Notes: generated by a model from the sequence alone, not told the origin. DNA of 64,000 bases from Panicum virgatum (GCF_016808335.1 NC_053139.1:17688782-17752781); one strand, 5' to 3'. Counted from the stretch's first letter, positions 45,984 to 56,828 are shown. Translations and numbers: made by a program.

Positions 45984-46913
45984 GAGTAAAATACACTGGC
46001 GGTCCTTGAACTTGTCATGTTATGCCATATAAGTCCATTAACTCTCAAAATACATTTTTTAGCTCCTTAAACTTGTTAGATGGTGCACCGGAGGTCCATA
46101 ACACTCCAGGTGGACTCATAAAGCTGATGTGGCATGCGGACTGGGCTCAACTCAGTACATCCTTTGGCACATTCCGTCGAGCAGGCGGTGGGGGATGCGG
46201 TCCAGACAGAAGTAGCGTCCCTCTTGTTCGCCGTTCTAGCTCACGCTGTGGTCGAGACGGATGCCGCGGACTCTTGCAACGCTGCGAAGAGGAAGATGAG
46301 GACTGGCGAGGCAAAGACCATGCTGACGAGCATGAAGAGCAAGTGTTCCTCGCCCATCGCGGTGTACCTCCGCGGCCGAGCTAGCCACGGCAGCGGCGTT
46401 GCCGCGGAACCGCCCCGCCGCCACACGTCGTGCAGCACGGCGGTAAGCCGGTAACCCGGTGCACCGCGGCAGTGTTCTTGTTTCACTCTCTTGGCACTTG
46501 CTAAACGCAATTTTTCTGGAACAGGGCGAATCAAGAAGTGAAAAAGGAACTTGCTGCCTTCATCGATGTCGCACCCTTCTGCCGTTTTCTCCTGGCACCT
46601 CATGGCTGGCCCTGCCCACGACCTGACGCGCAAGATCAACGCCAAGGTCGACGGTGCAGGCCTGCAGGATGGCGAACAAGAGGGGTGCTGCGAGCGAGGC
46701 CTGCCCATGACCTGCTCGACGAAATGCGCCAATAGGGAAATGCTGAGTTGAACCCAATCAGCATGCCACATCAGCATTTAGATCCTACGTGAACAGTTAT
46801 GGACCTCCGGTGCATCACTTGACAAGTTTAAGGAGTCAAAAATGCATTTTAAAAATTTGTGAACCTGAATGACACATCGTAACAAGTTTAAGGACTGGTA
46901 GTGTATTTTACTC
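45984..46913. mobile_element. Pack-MULE-like Mutator element with captured GC-rich sequence
   Basis: Long TIRs of over 100 bp: GAGTAAAATACACTGGCGG at the left and, inverted, GAGTAAAATACACTACCAG at the right, continuing through shared TGCACCGGAGGTCCATAAC. An exact 9-bp duplication TTTTTTCAT flanks it (45975-45983 and 46914-46922), diagnostic of Mutator-like elements. The GC-rich interior is unlike the TIRs. On the - strand a 178-codon frame (46777-46241) includes a membrane-helix-like stretch (EEHLLFMLVSMVFASPVLIF), so it is probably captured host sequence. Donor gene not recognised. Confidence 0.82.
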
Positions 46914-47000
46914 TTTTTTCATTATATGTTTTTGTGTTTTATGTGTTTTTTTCCCTATGGTAAAGTAAAGACAGATCACCAAGATACTGAGAAAGGTTTA

Positions 47001-48170
47001 GACTGACTTCAACAACGCAATGGAAAACGAGGAAGGCATTCGGCAGTTTGCATTCCCTACAGTGTTTGCCTCGCACACGCAAAAACGCCGGTCTCCAACA
47101 GCGCAGCGCACTCTCCTCCCGCCGCCACCCCTTCCCGCCAGTGGCCGCCCCCGGCCTCCTCTTCTCCTCCTGCCGGTGGCCGCCCCCGCCCCCTCCCCTC
47201 CTCCCGCCGGTGGCCACGGCCGCGCGACCGACACGGAGGCGCCGCCGCCGCCCCTCCCTCCGTGGCTTCCTCCTCCTCCGGCCTCGGTCCGCGGCTCCTT
47301 CCGTTCGCGGATCCATGCGCCGCCGCGGGTGGGCGAGCTCCGCTCCACCGCGGGCCGGCCGAGCTCCGCACCACCGCGAGCGGCAAGATCGACCTCACCG
47401 GCCAGCGGCCCGTCGAGATGCCGGCGCCGCCCCCTCCCTCCGCGGCTTCCTCCTCCTCCCGGCGCGCAGCACAGGGAGGCCTCTCCGGCCAGATCCGCGC
47501 GGGACCTCGCCGCGCGTCCCTCTCTCCCTTGGTCCGGGGCTCCAGCGGGCGGCGCGGCCTCGACGGCTGGTCCATGGCTCGGCCTCGGGTGCGCCGGCCT
47601 CGAGCTCGCCGCCGCGCGGGTCCATGGCGCGTCCTCGAGCTCCGCCTCCTCAAGCTCGCCGCCGCGCGGGTCCATGGCGCGTCCTCGAGCTCCGCCTCCT
47701 CAAGCACGCCGGCCGCCTCCATCATCTCCGGCAGCGGGCCTCCCTCCCCGGCGTGGATCCGCGTCTCCTCGAGTGGATGTGGAGCGGCGGGGGCGAGGCG
47801 GCGTGCGCGCGCGGCGGCGTCCGGGGCGGCGGCATGCGTCAACGACGGAGCAAGGGCGCGTGCGCGGAGTGGAGCAGGGACACGGCACCGTGGCGGCGAA
47901 GCAGGAGCAGGGGCGGCCAAGCTCCACGGCGGAAGAGGACCGGCGGAGAGGAGGAAGGACGAAGGGGGCTGACAGAGGAGGACCGGCGGCGTGGGCTCTG
48001 CGGCGCAGGAAAATGCGTCGGAGGAGAGAGGGAGCGCATTTTTGCATCGCCTCTCTCCTCCGACGCATTTTGCGTCCCTCGTTTGCCTGTGCTGTTGGAG
48101 ACTGATGCATGTGCTACAGTAGCCGCGATGAGACGCAAAAAGGGTTTGCATGTTGTTGTTGGACTCAGTC
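47001..48170. mobile_element. GC-rich TIR element with TTA duplication
   Basis: Ends GACTGACTTCAACAACG and, inverted, GACTGAGTCCAACAACA, flanked by TTA (46998-47000 and 48171-48173). Both subterminal regions share GTCTCCAACAGC and ACGCAAAA words. The interior is extremely GC-rich, with open frames of 360-390 codons on both strands that overlap and have Pro/Ala/Arg-rich, repeat-like translations, so I do not call them genes. The TTA suggests PIF/Harbinger-type mobilisation; the interior is likely captured. Confidence 0.6.
47605..47704. repeat. 50-bp tandem duplication
   Basis: Two adjacent copies (47605-47654, 47655-47704) of a GC-rich unit starting CTCGCCGCCGCGCGGGTCC, inside the element at 47001-48170. 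It accounts for part of the apparent length of the overlapping frames there. Confidence 0.9.
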
Positions 48171-48434
48171 TTATAGTGGCTTTAGAAACTCATACAATAC
48201 ATTCTCAACTAACGTTCTAGCGCCATTTGTTTCTCTGACAACAAAGGTTTTTTGTTGCATTATTCATACTTGTTTCCAAAACAAACTGTAAACATATCTG
48301 CTTCATTACTCACCATCATACATGAAGAAGATGTAGGGTTTGCATTGCATACCTGACATGAGAGTATATATGAAACTACCACTACTATAGAAGTTACTCT
48401 AAATCCCTGGCTGCAGCTGAACAACTTTTAATTA

Positions 48435-48977
48435 GGCAAAATAACCAATTTGGTCCCTCAACTTTATTGTAAGGGTCAAAGTCGCCTCTCAACTTTTTGG
48501 CCAATATAGTACCTCAACTTTCATTTTAGATGTCCTTATGCTGATTCTATACTCTATAGTAACATTATATAAGTGGAGAAAGTTCTTTCACTCTTAGTTT
48601 TTTCTTACTCTCTTTAATTTCCACTCTTCATGCATCCGCAATACAATGCAATGCATGGATAAATAAAATTCTATGCTATAAATTAAACACTCGTGATGTT
48701 CAGCTCCTAAATGCACTGATGTTCATGCCACTACACTAATTTGCTTGGATTGGCTAAATATTTTTAGTAATAATAAATTGTTGAGTAATTTAGAAGGGGA
48801 AGGAGACAAGGGTAAAAAAGACTTTTTACATAAATCTCATGTTATTATAGGGTATAATACAACACAAGGATGAATTTGACCCAAAAACGAAAGCTAAGAG
48901 ACTATATTGGCCTATAAGTTAAGTGATGAAGTTGACCCTTAAATCAAAGTTGAGAGACCAAAAATACCTATTTTACC
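48435..48977. mobile_element. Mutator-like MITE
   Basis: TIRs GGCAAAATAACCAATTTGG / GGTAAAATAGGTATTTTTGG, extended by CTCAACTTT-x-AAGGGTCAA on both sides. An exact 9-bp duplication TTTTAATTA lies at 48426-48434 and 48978-48986. 543 bp, no coding. Confidence 0.8.
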
Positions 48978-49187
48978 TTTTAATTATAGAAGAACCTGCA
49001 TTAACTTTCTGAAACTAGCTTTGCTCCATGCTTTTTGGGTTGTTAAAGAACATGCAGTATTGTTTTTACAAGGAGACATTCCCTTTTTCTTCTGGCATTG
49101 TGATGTTCAAAAGAACTCGTGGTTAGATAGTTTAACATTTTTGAGTCTACGAAGTCCGTGTTTGTTGTAAATTCAATATTTTTTCTA

Positions 49188-50103
49188 GAGCAAAATGCAC
49201 CAAAGGTCTATCAACTTCGTAAGTGTGTGTCATTTAGATCCACGAACTCCAAAAGTGTATTTTTAAGTCCATCAACTTGTAATTTGTGTCACTTAGATCT
49301 ATAAACTTTAAAAACATAGATTCATAAACTTTGAAAGTGTATTTTTAGGTCCATAAACTTGTAATTTGTGTCACTCGGGTCCATAAACTCTGAAAATACA
49401 ATTTTAGGTCCATAAATTTCATTTATGAGCACTTGTGTTGCTACAAACGTGCCCCACAAAGGTCGCCCCGATATCGTTCTCCATTAATATCTTTCAACCT
49501 CTCACCAAAAACCACTGTAGATTGACCCAAGTCTAATCTCATCACGAAAATTTTCACCACAACACCTGGCACCATGTATCCGACCACCTGCGCCACGGAG
49601 GACGTAATATCCCCTACCAGGCTACCACAGCACACATATTATTTGTGTACCTCTGTAACCTGCTCCACCTTTCCGAATACATCACCCCTATCTCATCACC
49701 TATATTATAGGGTAAGATCTAAGCTCCAGAACACACCAATGATAGTCTGTAAGCCCCTCTTTGAATCCCAGTAGTTATTAATAATCTCCAAAGTAAGTCT
49801 TTCACCCCTCCTATCTCCTCTTCTTATGCACTTAATTCGAAATCAGAGCTCAAATTTTACCCTTCTGATGGAACTCCAGCAACGTGCGGGCATCACGTAC
49901 ATTCATGTTGGCGTGATATCAGTGCATGAAAGTTAGATGGTGGGTTATGGACTTAGGTGATACAAATTACAAATTTATAGATCTAGAAATTAACTTTCAG
50001 AATTTGTGGACCAAAATAATATAAATTATAAGTTTATGGACCCAGAAATACAATTTCGAAATTGATGGAGTTAAGTGACACCTTCTGGATCGGCATTTTA
50101 CTC
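49188..50103. mobile_element. Mutator-like element, related to 45984-46913
   Basis: Starts GAGCAAAATGCACCAAAGG and ends with the complement of GAGTAAAATGCCGATCCAG. Its sides carry repeated TCCATAAACTT-x-GTGTCACT words (49200-49420 and, inverted, 49925-50090). No exact 9-bp duplication remains. The middle (49440-49920) has no recognisable gene. Confidence 0.6.
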
Positions 50104-50540
50104 TCTTTTTTTCCTGCCGAGGGCGCTGTGGCCTTGGTCTCTGACCCGGTGGCTCGCGCGGTGACCCCCTACCAGGAGATCGAATCGCCAACTCTTCCTG
50201 CCCGCCCGGTGTTCGCCGGAATGCCGGCCCGGGTCCCGGGGAATCTCCTCGCCCCGTCCGTGCACACCAGGCCAGGTGCTCCACCCTGATCAAGCAGCCG
50301 CGGTCCCATGTTGCGCAGCAGAAATGTCAAGGCGCCGCACGGCACGCCGCAGCAGGGCGTCCTGCGCTTGCCGTAGCCAACAAGTGTGACGACCAGCGAT
50401 AGATGCCTGGCCGTCGCGCACCAGCCAGTCGGCCGGTCCGCCGATGGTTTGTCGCGATGCCGTGCTGCTGGTGTGTGCCGATCCGATCTCCTGGTGGCGC
50501 CTCCGCATTGCCTATCCCCGTAATAAGAAGATAAGTACTC
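50104..50540 (+). pseudogene. Possible PPR-like scrap upstream of PGG copy 3
   Basis: GC-rich; one frame at about 50198-50235 reads ARPVFAGMPARVPG, similar to the scraps before copies 1 and 2. No repeat is complete. It abuts the Mutator-like element at 50103. Confidence 0.25.
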
Positions 50541-51103
50541 ACCACTACTAACTCGTGCCCATATTTTATACGTTCTTTTCTGGAACTAAGGTATCCATGC
50601 TTTCACTGTTGTTTTTTTTCAGATTTATCTCATGCCAAGCGATAATTGGACTGAGATATTTCGTATATATTTATTCATCAGTCATTGTATTTGTATGTTG
50701 TACTAGTAAGAAAAATGTTCCTTGCTGAATAAAAAATATCTGCAAATTGATCTGCAAATGGTGCTAAAAAGTAACTGAAGCGCAGTTGTTTTTGACCTGT
50801 TTTAATATATACGATGGGATTTATCTAGTACAAGAATTTATTACTACTCTGACTCTATTCGTTCCTCAGCCAGCGGAAGCATACACAATAATTCATTGCC
50901 ACTATTTTCTTTCCTTTTATTGTCAGATGCTCTTCTTTCGCCATCCTTCACTTTGTGAGCCGTCCTACTTGTCCAGGAGTCATAACAGACCTTGAATAAC
51001 CTTTCAGATACCTTCTCGCATCAAAAGAGCTATTTTTTCCTCTACTGCAAGTGCATGTATAGAAAGGGCAGCTGGGACTTGCACTTAGTTGGGAGCCTGC
51101 CAT
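50541..51103 (+). promoter_or_regulatory. 5' flank and leader of PGG copy 3
   Basis: Non-coding. It shares the GAAGCATACACAATAATTCAT word (near 50876) with copy 2 and the CAGATACCTTCTC block (51005) with copies 1 and 2. TTTCAG at 51002-51007 would be a good 3' splice site for a leader intron. Confidence 0.4.
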
Positions 51104-54100
51104 ATGGCAATCGTGCAACACTCACCAGGACTAGGCAATGGCGCCAACAATGAGACAGGCAGCACCCAAATTGGTTATGAGCACCTGTGGAAACTGAGGA
51201 AGTATTTGGTACTGCTGGGAACCTTAGCAGTTAGTGTGACATACAATTCTGGACTAACACCACCCGGGGGATTTTGGTATAAAAACAAGGATGGCCATAA
51301 AGCTGGTGACCCTGCCCTTCAAGCTGAGTTCTCCAAGCGGTACGAGGTATTCTTTTACTGCAACGCAACAGCCTTTGCTGCATCTCTTGTCTTAATCATC
51401 TTGCTTCTAAGCAAGAGTGTGACCAGGCAGGAGTTATGGCTTCGTTTGATGCAATTTACAATGCTGGTTGACCTATTCAGTCTAATGGGGGCCTATGCTG
51501 CCGGAAGCTGCAGGGCACTTAAGTCATCCATCTACACATGGGTTCTAGTCTTCGCTGTATTCGTATACCTTTGGATTCATATCTTAGTATCCACAAGGGT
51601 AGTTCCAGAAAAACTAAAAAAGGAATTGAAGAAGGTGGCAAATCAAATTCTACCCAAATACGTCTTCAATGTTGGGCAAGCGAGCAGCCCTCAAGAGAAA
51701 GACACGGTGGAGGCTCGCAAGTTTATTTTGATGCTTGTAACTTTTGCTGCTACTGTTACATACCAAGCGGGGCTGAGTCCACCTGGTGGCTTTTGGGCTG
51801 AAAATGATTATGCCTCAGGATCTTCTCCTCCTTACAAGAATCGTCCAGCTACTTCTGTTCTTCGCAGTCACTACCTACGCCGTTATAACATATTTGTCAG
51901 TTGCAACTCAACCTCCTTTGTGGCATCTTTGGTCACAATTATACTCCTTCTGAGCCCAGAACTGAGCAGGCATGGAATAAGATCCAAAGCAGTCTCTGTT
52001 TGTGTGGTGGCTGACATATTGTGCTTAATTGGTGCCTATGCTGCAGGATGCTCTCGGGATTTGGCAACATCATTATATGTCATGTTTATTATTGTCATAG
52101 TGTTGCTCTGCATTGCAGTTTTAGCAAGGATCTTTTCTTACAAACCTGTAGCAGAGCGGCTACAAAAGATAAATGAAGGCACTGCATGGTATGTTGGTAA
52201 AGTGGTTAGAGGACTCTCTTTTGCAAGTCATCATCAAGACTCAGTCCACACTTCTGTTGTACCACCAGAAGACAGTGCAAGCAATCAGCAAGTACCAAAT
52301 ACCACAGAAGGAGAGTCCAGTGGAGAGTGTCCGCCTGCCGACAAAGATAAAGAAACTAGTACTAAGGAGCATTTGCCTAGTTCTTGGCATCCATCAAAGT
52401 CAGAAAATACCAAGGATTTCATGTCCAACCAGGAGAACCAATCTACAGATTGCCAGCTAGATGTAAACACAAAGGAGGCTCTGCTCAGCACAGAGCAATC
52501 TTCAACTGATGACTTCAGAACTACTGATATTCCAGTGGAGGGCTCTTCTGACCACAATAAATCCAGGGACAATCTCAAAGTAGATAATGATGCAGAAGAT
52601 ATTGAGAATGGCCATGCTCACACCAGTGAAGATGTATCAGACCAAAATTCTCATCGCAAACAAAGTGAGAAGCACCTGAAGAAGACCCGTACCTGTCTGC
52701 TTCTTCTTGCCATTCTTGCAGTATCTTTGACATATCAATCAGGTCTGAATCCACCAGGCGGTTTCTGGTCAAGACGTGAAAATAATCATTCAGCAGGCGA
52801 TCGTATTCTTGAGGACAATAATCATCCACGCTTCATTGCATTCTTCTATCTCAATGCAGTTGCATTTGTGGCATCTTTTGTCATGATCCTTGTAATTCTG
52901 AGCCAGAGTTTGAGCGAGAGTTTTACAAAACGCCGTGAGTTGCAAATTGCTATGATAGTGGATCTGCTTTCCTTAACAGGGGCATTTGTCATGGGAAGCT
53001 GCAGGGAAGCAAAGAAATCCATTTACATATCAGTGCTAGTATGTATTGTGCTCACTTATGTTGGCTTTCATGTTCTACTATCTATTCATGTAATTCCTAT
53101 ACATTGCAAGAATTGGGTGTCAGAAAAACTGAAGCACTTTTGGTCAGCATTGTCTCAGCTATGTGCCAATGAGACAGGGAATATTGCTAGTGAGAACGAA
53201 TTGGAACAGGAGTTAGAAAGGAGGCATAATCTATTATTAATGCTTGCTATAGTGGCTGCAACAGTTACATACCAAGCTGGTATAAACCCTCCAGGAGGTG
53301 TATGGTCTGATGACAGCGATGTCAGTGGCACACCAGGCAACCCAATTCTTCAGGATAACAATCAAGGACGATACGATGTGTTCTACTACTCAAATTCAGT
53401 ATCATTTGTGTCCTCTGTAGTTATCACAATCTTACTTGTGAATAAGGAATCCTTTGAGCATGGAGTCAAGTCCTATGCTCTGCGACTGTGTTTGGTGCTG
53501 GGCTTGCTTGGCCTCCTGATTGCTTATGCTGCTGGAAGCTGCAGGAATAAAATACAATCTATTTTTGTTATCATCATTGCTGTGGCTGTTCTATTATCAC
53601 TTGTGATTCAAGCCCTTCTACCTCCAATGCATGATACACTAGGAAAACTATTGGATGCATTTGTCGAATTTCTTCAGAAGTGGGTTTTTCTTACCAAGAA
53701 GACTGAGCCAGAAGTTTCTTCCAACTCTTCAGAAACTTCAGATTGTGATGAGAAAAATAAAATGCACAAGTATCTCATGTTTATTGCAATTTTAGCTGCC
53801 TCAATCACATATCAAGCTGGTCTGAATCCACCTGATGGCTTCTGGTCTGATGACAATGGCCATGTTGCAGGCGATCCTCTCCTTCATGATATTAATAACC
53901 GACGCTATATGACATTCTTCTGCTTCATTTCGTTCTCCTTCATGGCCTCTATTGTTGTGATCATGCTGCTGCTTAGTAAATCTGTAAGGAAGAAATCTAT
54001 TCCCATCGAGGTACTGCTTTGCTTGGTTATGATACTAGACCTGCTGGCTCTCATGATAGCTTTTGCTGCTGGAAGCTGCCGGAAATTCAGGACTTCAATA

Positions 54101-54226
54101 TATGTCTTTGTGCTAGTAGCTGGCGTGGTGATTGCTCTGGTGTTTATAATATTTTTGACCAGTGCCATTGCAAAATGTCTGAGAAAATTGAAGAGAAGTG
54201 GGCTTTGTCTGCCCAGGGCATCTTGA
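51104..54226 (+). CDS. Five-unit PGG-domain membrane protein, copy 3
   Basis: A single open exon. An upstream in-frame ATG at 51089 exists, but 51104 is chosen because its CATATGGC context aligns with the starts of copies 1 and 2, giving 1040 residues. Five PGG units in the same A1-B1-linker-A2-B2-A3 order as copy 1; cores at residues 53, 226, 550, 729 and 909. The fifth core is PPDG rather than PPGG, so a nearly invariant Gly is replaced by Asp. In B1 the GSCR signature is changed to GCSR. The N-terminus before A1 is about 50 residues shorter than in copy 1, and the linker (about 350-525) is shorter and Ser/Glu/Asp-rich. About 20 membrane helices are expected, and no signal peptide is evident. 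Closer to copy 2 than to copy 1 (shared KNKDGHKAGDP after core 1). Function unknown. Confidence 0.9.
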   Translation: MAIVQHSPGLGNGANNETGSTQIGYEHLWKLRKYLVLLGTLAVSVTYNSGLTPPGGFWYKNKDGHKAGDPALQAEFSKRYEVFFYCNATAFAASLVLIILLLSKSVTRQELWLRLMQFTMLVDLFSLMGAYAAGSCRALKSSIYTWVLVFAVFVYLWIHILVSTRVVPEKLKKELKKVANQILPKYVFNVGQASSPQEKDTVEARKFILMLVTFAATVTYQAGLSPPGGFWAENDYASGSSPPYKNRPATSVLRSHYLRRYNIFVSCNSTSFVASLVTIILLLSPELSRHGIRSKAVSVCVVADILCLIGAYAAGCSRDLATSLYVMFIIVIVLLCIAVLARIFSYKPVAERLQKINEGTAWYVGKVVRGLSFASHHQDSVHTSVVPPEDSASNQQVPNTTEGESSGECPPADKDKETSTKEHLPSSWHPSKSENTKDFMSNQENQSTDCQLDVNTKEALLSTEQSSTDDFRTTDIPVEGSSDHNKSRDNLKVDNDAEDIENGHAHTSEDVSDQNSHRKQSEKHLKKTRTCLLLLAILAVSLTYQSGLNPPGGFWSRRENNHSAGDRILEDNNHPRFIAFFYLNAVAFVASFVMILVILSQSLSESFTKRRELQIAMIVDLLSLTGAFVMGSCREAKKSIYISVLVCIVLTYVGFHVLLSIHVIPIHCKNWVSEKLKHFWSALSQLCANETGNIASENELEQELERRHNLLLMLAIVAATVTYQAGINPPGGVWSDDSDVSGTPGNPILQDNNQGRYDVFYYSNSVSFVSSVVITILLVNKESFEHGVKSYALRLCLVLGLLGLLIAYAAGSCRNKIQSIFVIIIAVAVLLSLVIQALLPPMHDTLGKLLDAFVEFLQKWVFLTKKTEPEVSSNSSETSDCDEKNKMHKYLMFIAILAASITYQAGLNPPDGFWSDDNGHVAGDPLLHDINNRRYMTFFCFISFSFMASIVVIMLLLSKSVRKKSIPIEVLLCLVMILDLLALMIAFAAGSCRKFRTSIYVFVLVAGVVIALVFIIFLTSAIAKCLRKLKRSGLCLPRAS

Positions 54227-55533
54227 TCAAGTTTCAAGAAGAAATACATAGGTACAAAGGGAGCAAATTCGAGGAATCCTTTTGTAATACAGTGCAAACA
54301 ATCAGTGTTTCAGTTCTCACCATTATTTCTGGACTCACATTATTATGAAAGCTGGTAATGTCCGGATTAAGCACTGGCTTCATGTGTGCTAAGCATTCAT
54401 GTAATCTGCTATACTGATGAAACCATGTGCTAAGTATGTTTCTGCATTCATTTTTTTTTCCTACATGGCAACACAGAGTGCAAGATGCAGAAAGGCCTAT
54501 CATAATTTCTCAAAGTCTGAAGCTTTATTCTGCATTAGAAACAGAGATCACACTTGGTTTCAACTGGTAGAGATATTTGATAATACTGTGCCAGTTCACC
54601 GGTTGTATTCTCAAAATATTTTATGAATTTTGACCAATGTCTTGAACGTTCTCCGTCCCTGCTTCTCCTCATTGCAGATAAGATGCTAAAAGAGGAGAGT
54701 GTCACAACCAGGTTGTGCAACCTTTTCTAGTTATGGAATATGATTGTCTAGTTATCTTACTTTCATTATTAAGTATTAGTTGATAAAAAAAGGGTCTTAG
54801 GATCCAAGCTAGTTGCAAGCGGGTAACTAAGACGGCACCGAACGAGCACCGTCGCTGCCACCACCATGATCATCTGGCAACAGAGCAGCAGTGATTAGCA
54901 TCGGCATCATGTTCAACAGTTCGGCTATGGTAGTCCACCCCTTTGAGGCTTTGACTCCACACTCCACAGGGCATCTGGATTTTAAATTTGCTAACTCCTT
55001 ACCATTGCCCACATGGAGTGAATCCGACAGTGTGTTTGCAATATGACTTAATATCAATTCATTAAACTGACACTTCTTTTATGGCAAAAAGAATCAAGTA
55101 CCTACTTCACTTCTGATCTTGTGCTGTTCAATTTGGTTTGTATGGTTATGCAAAAGATGTTCCCTGCATTTTGTATAGGCATAGATTTTGTGTGTTTAAC
55201 AATTGACGCTATACAAATGGCGAGTGCTCTGACACCAGTTCTTCGTAATACAAACGTGGTAGCCCAATTTGAGCTAAAGATCGAGTTTCACGATTTGAGG
55301 GATGACGAGTACGATTATTGTCTGTACGGCCGCACTTTCAAGGCAATGCTACGGTACTCCATTTACCTCTGAAGAGGTAAGAGTTCAAATGAATCTGAGC
55401 CATTCAATTTTCAAGGATTAAATCCATCTTAAAAATTAAAAAAACATATGTGCTTAATTATCTTGCATGCAGATCCGAAAATCATGTAACTGCACTAAAT
55501 CTCGTTTTCTAATCATGCATGCAGGCGGTTTAC
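54227..55533 (+). other. 3' flank of PGG copy 3, no gene recognised
   Basis: Includes the likely 3' UTR. Short frames of 76 codons (- strand 55057-54827) and 83 codons (+ strand 55121-55372) give proteins I do not recognise and lack support. AT-rich from about 55380. Confidence 0.4.
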
Positions 55534-56635
55534 GGGCCTGTTGGGAGCACTCCACTTCCAAAAAAACCAGCACTACTTCACAAACTCCACTCCACCTTCC
55601 AGCTCCACTCTAACAATTTTTTCCCATCATGTTTGGCTGCACTCCACTCTACCAATTCTTGTGGGCCCAGATTGTCATAGACACCGAGACCTCTTCCTCT
55701 TCCTGTGTGCGTGCTGCAACCTGCTCCCCCAAAACACATCTTCGTCAGAAATGGCGTCGCCGCTAGTGCCTCCGTCGCCAGCGCCGGGACCGGCGCAGGC
55801 GTACGTGGCTCGCTCTGCCCCACGGCCTCCCGCCGCAGCGCCTTGCTCGGCCATCTGGCCGCCGGCGAGGGGAGCGGAAGGAGGCCCCTTCACCGCCCCA
55901 GAGAAGAAGATGTCAGGAAGGAGGCCCCTGCACCGCCCCTCCCTCTTGCTGAACCAGCACCAAGCGCGGGGCGACCTCCGCGACGCGCGCGGCCGCCGCC
56001 GGCCGCGAGCTACGTATAGGGGCTAGCTCGAGGACTCCTCGCGGCCGGAGTTGGTTAAAGAGACAAGCCAATTTGAGGGTTTTCCATAGGGCCGATTTGG
56101 CATGCAATTGAAACGCTGGGGAGCACGTGTGAGTGTGGGGATTCGACTTTGGGGCTTAGCTGGGCCAACGGAGGCTCCATGGCAGCCAGCGGACGGCGGC
56201 CATGGCAGCGCCATGGTGGCGCATGGGGGCAGGGGCTGGCAGGATGGGATCTCGTGGAGGCGGAGACAGAATCTCGCGGAGGCGGCGGCGGAGGAGGACT
56301 GGTCGGCGGCAGGGAGGCTGGAGCTCGGCGCCGGCGGGGGCCCAGAGTTCGGCTGCGGCGAGTTCTCGGTGGGAAAGGAGCGGCGTGGGAGACGAAGGCC
56401 GTAGACTTTTCTTTTTTGGGGGTTCGAACCGGGTTGAGAACTGTGTAACCAGTAGCAGGTTGCTAATAATCTGCAACTCCGCCGGCTTCAGTTTTTTTTA
56501 GCACCTTTTTAGGAGCTCTAAAAAAATAGAGTGGAGCCAATATTTAGTGGAGTGGAGTGGAGTTAGCTGAGGTATTTGAGTATTTTTTTTATGGAGTGGA
56601 GCCAAATTTTGTGAAGCAGAGCTCTCCCAGACACC
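55534..56635. mobile_element. TIR element with GC-rich captured interior
   Basis: The left end GGGCCTGTTGGGAGCACTCC and the complement of the right end GGGTGTCTGGGAGAGCTC match imperfectly. About 100 bp inside each end are CTCCACTCC / GGAGTGGAG-rich tracts facing each other. The interior (about 55690-56430) is GC-rich with overlapping frames on both strands (for example 161 codons from 55541), none recognised. I found no clean target duplication, so the superfamily is open. Confidence 0.5.
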
Positions 56636-56637
56636 CT

Positions 56638-56828
56638 CATGTATCTACATTAAAAAATGTAGCAATTTTAGTGAGTTTAGAAAAAAAAAAGTTCTGTACA
56701 CAGTTAAAATACATAGCAGCTCTCACACAAAAATAACAGTAACATGTGCACGTGTGTATTTATGCCACACTATGGAGACCAAGTCCTTCGTTACAGCTAG
56801 ACCAAGTCCTACCACTAGATTATGTCAT

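Noticed and set aside
47020..48220. Frames of 361 and 390 codons on + and 364 on - as genes
   Set aside because: They overlap on both strands, are Pro/Ala/Arg-rich because of GC content, and lie wholly inside a TIR element with a tandem repeat.
51089..51103. Upstream ATG as the start of PGG copy 3
   Set aside because: The next in-frame ATG (51104) has the CATATGGC context found at the starts of copies 1 and 2; the extra five codons are not conserved.
54827..55372. Small genes between PGG copy 3 and the next element
   Set aside because: Frames of 76 and 83 codons lack recognisable patterns and any splice or start support.
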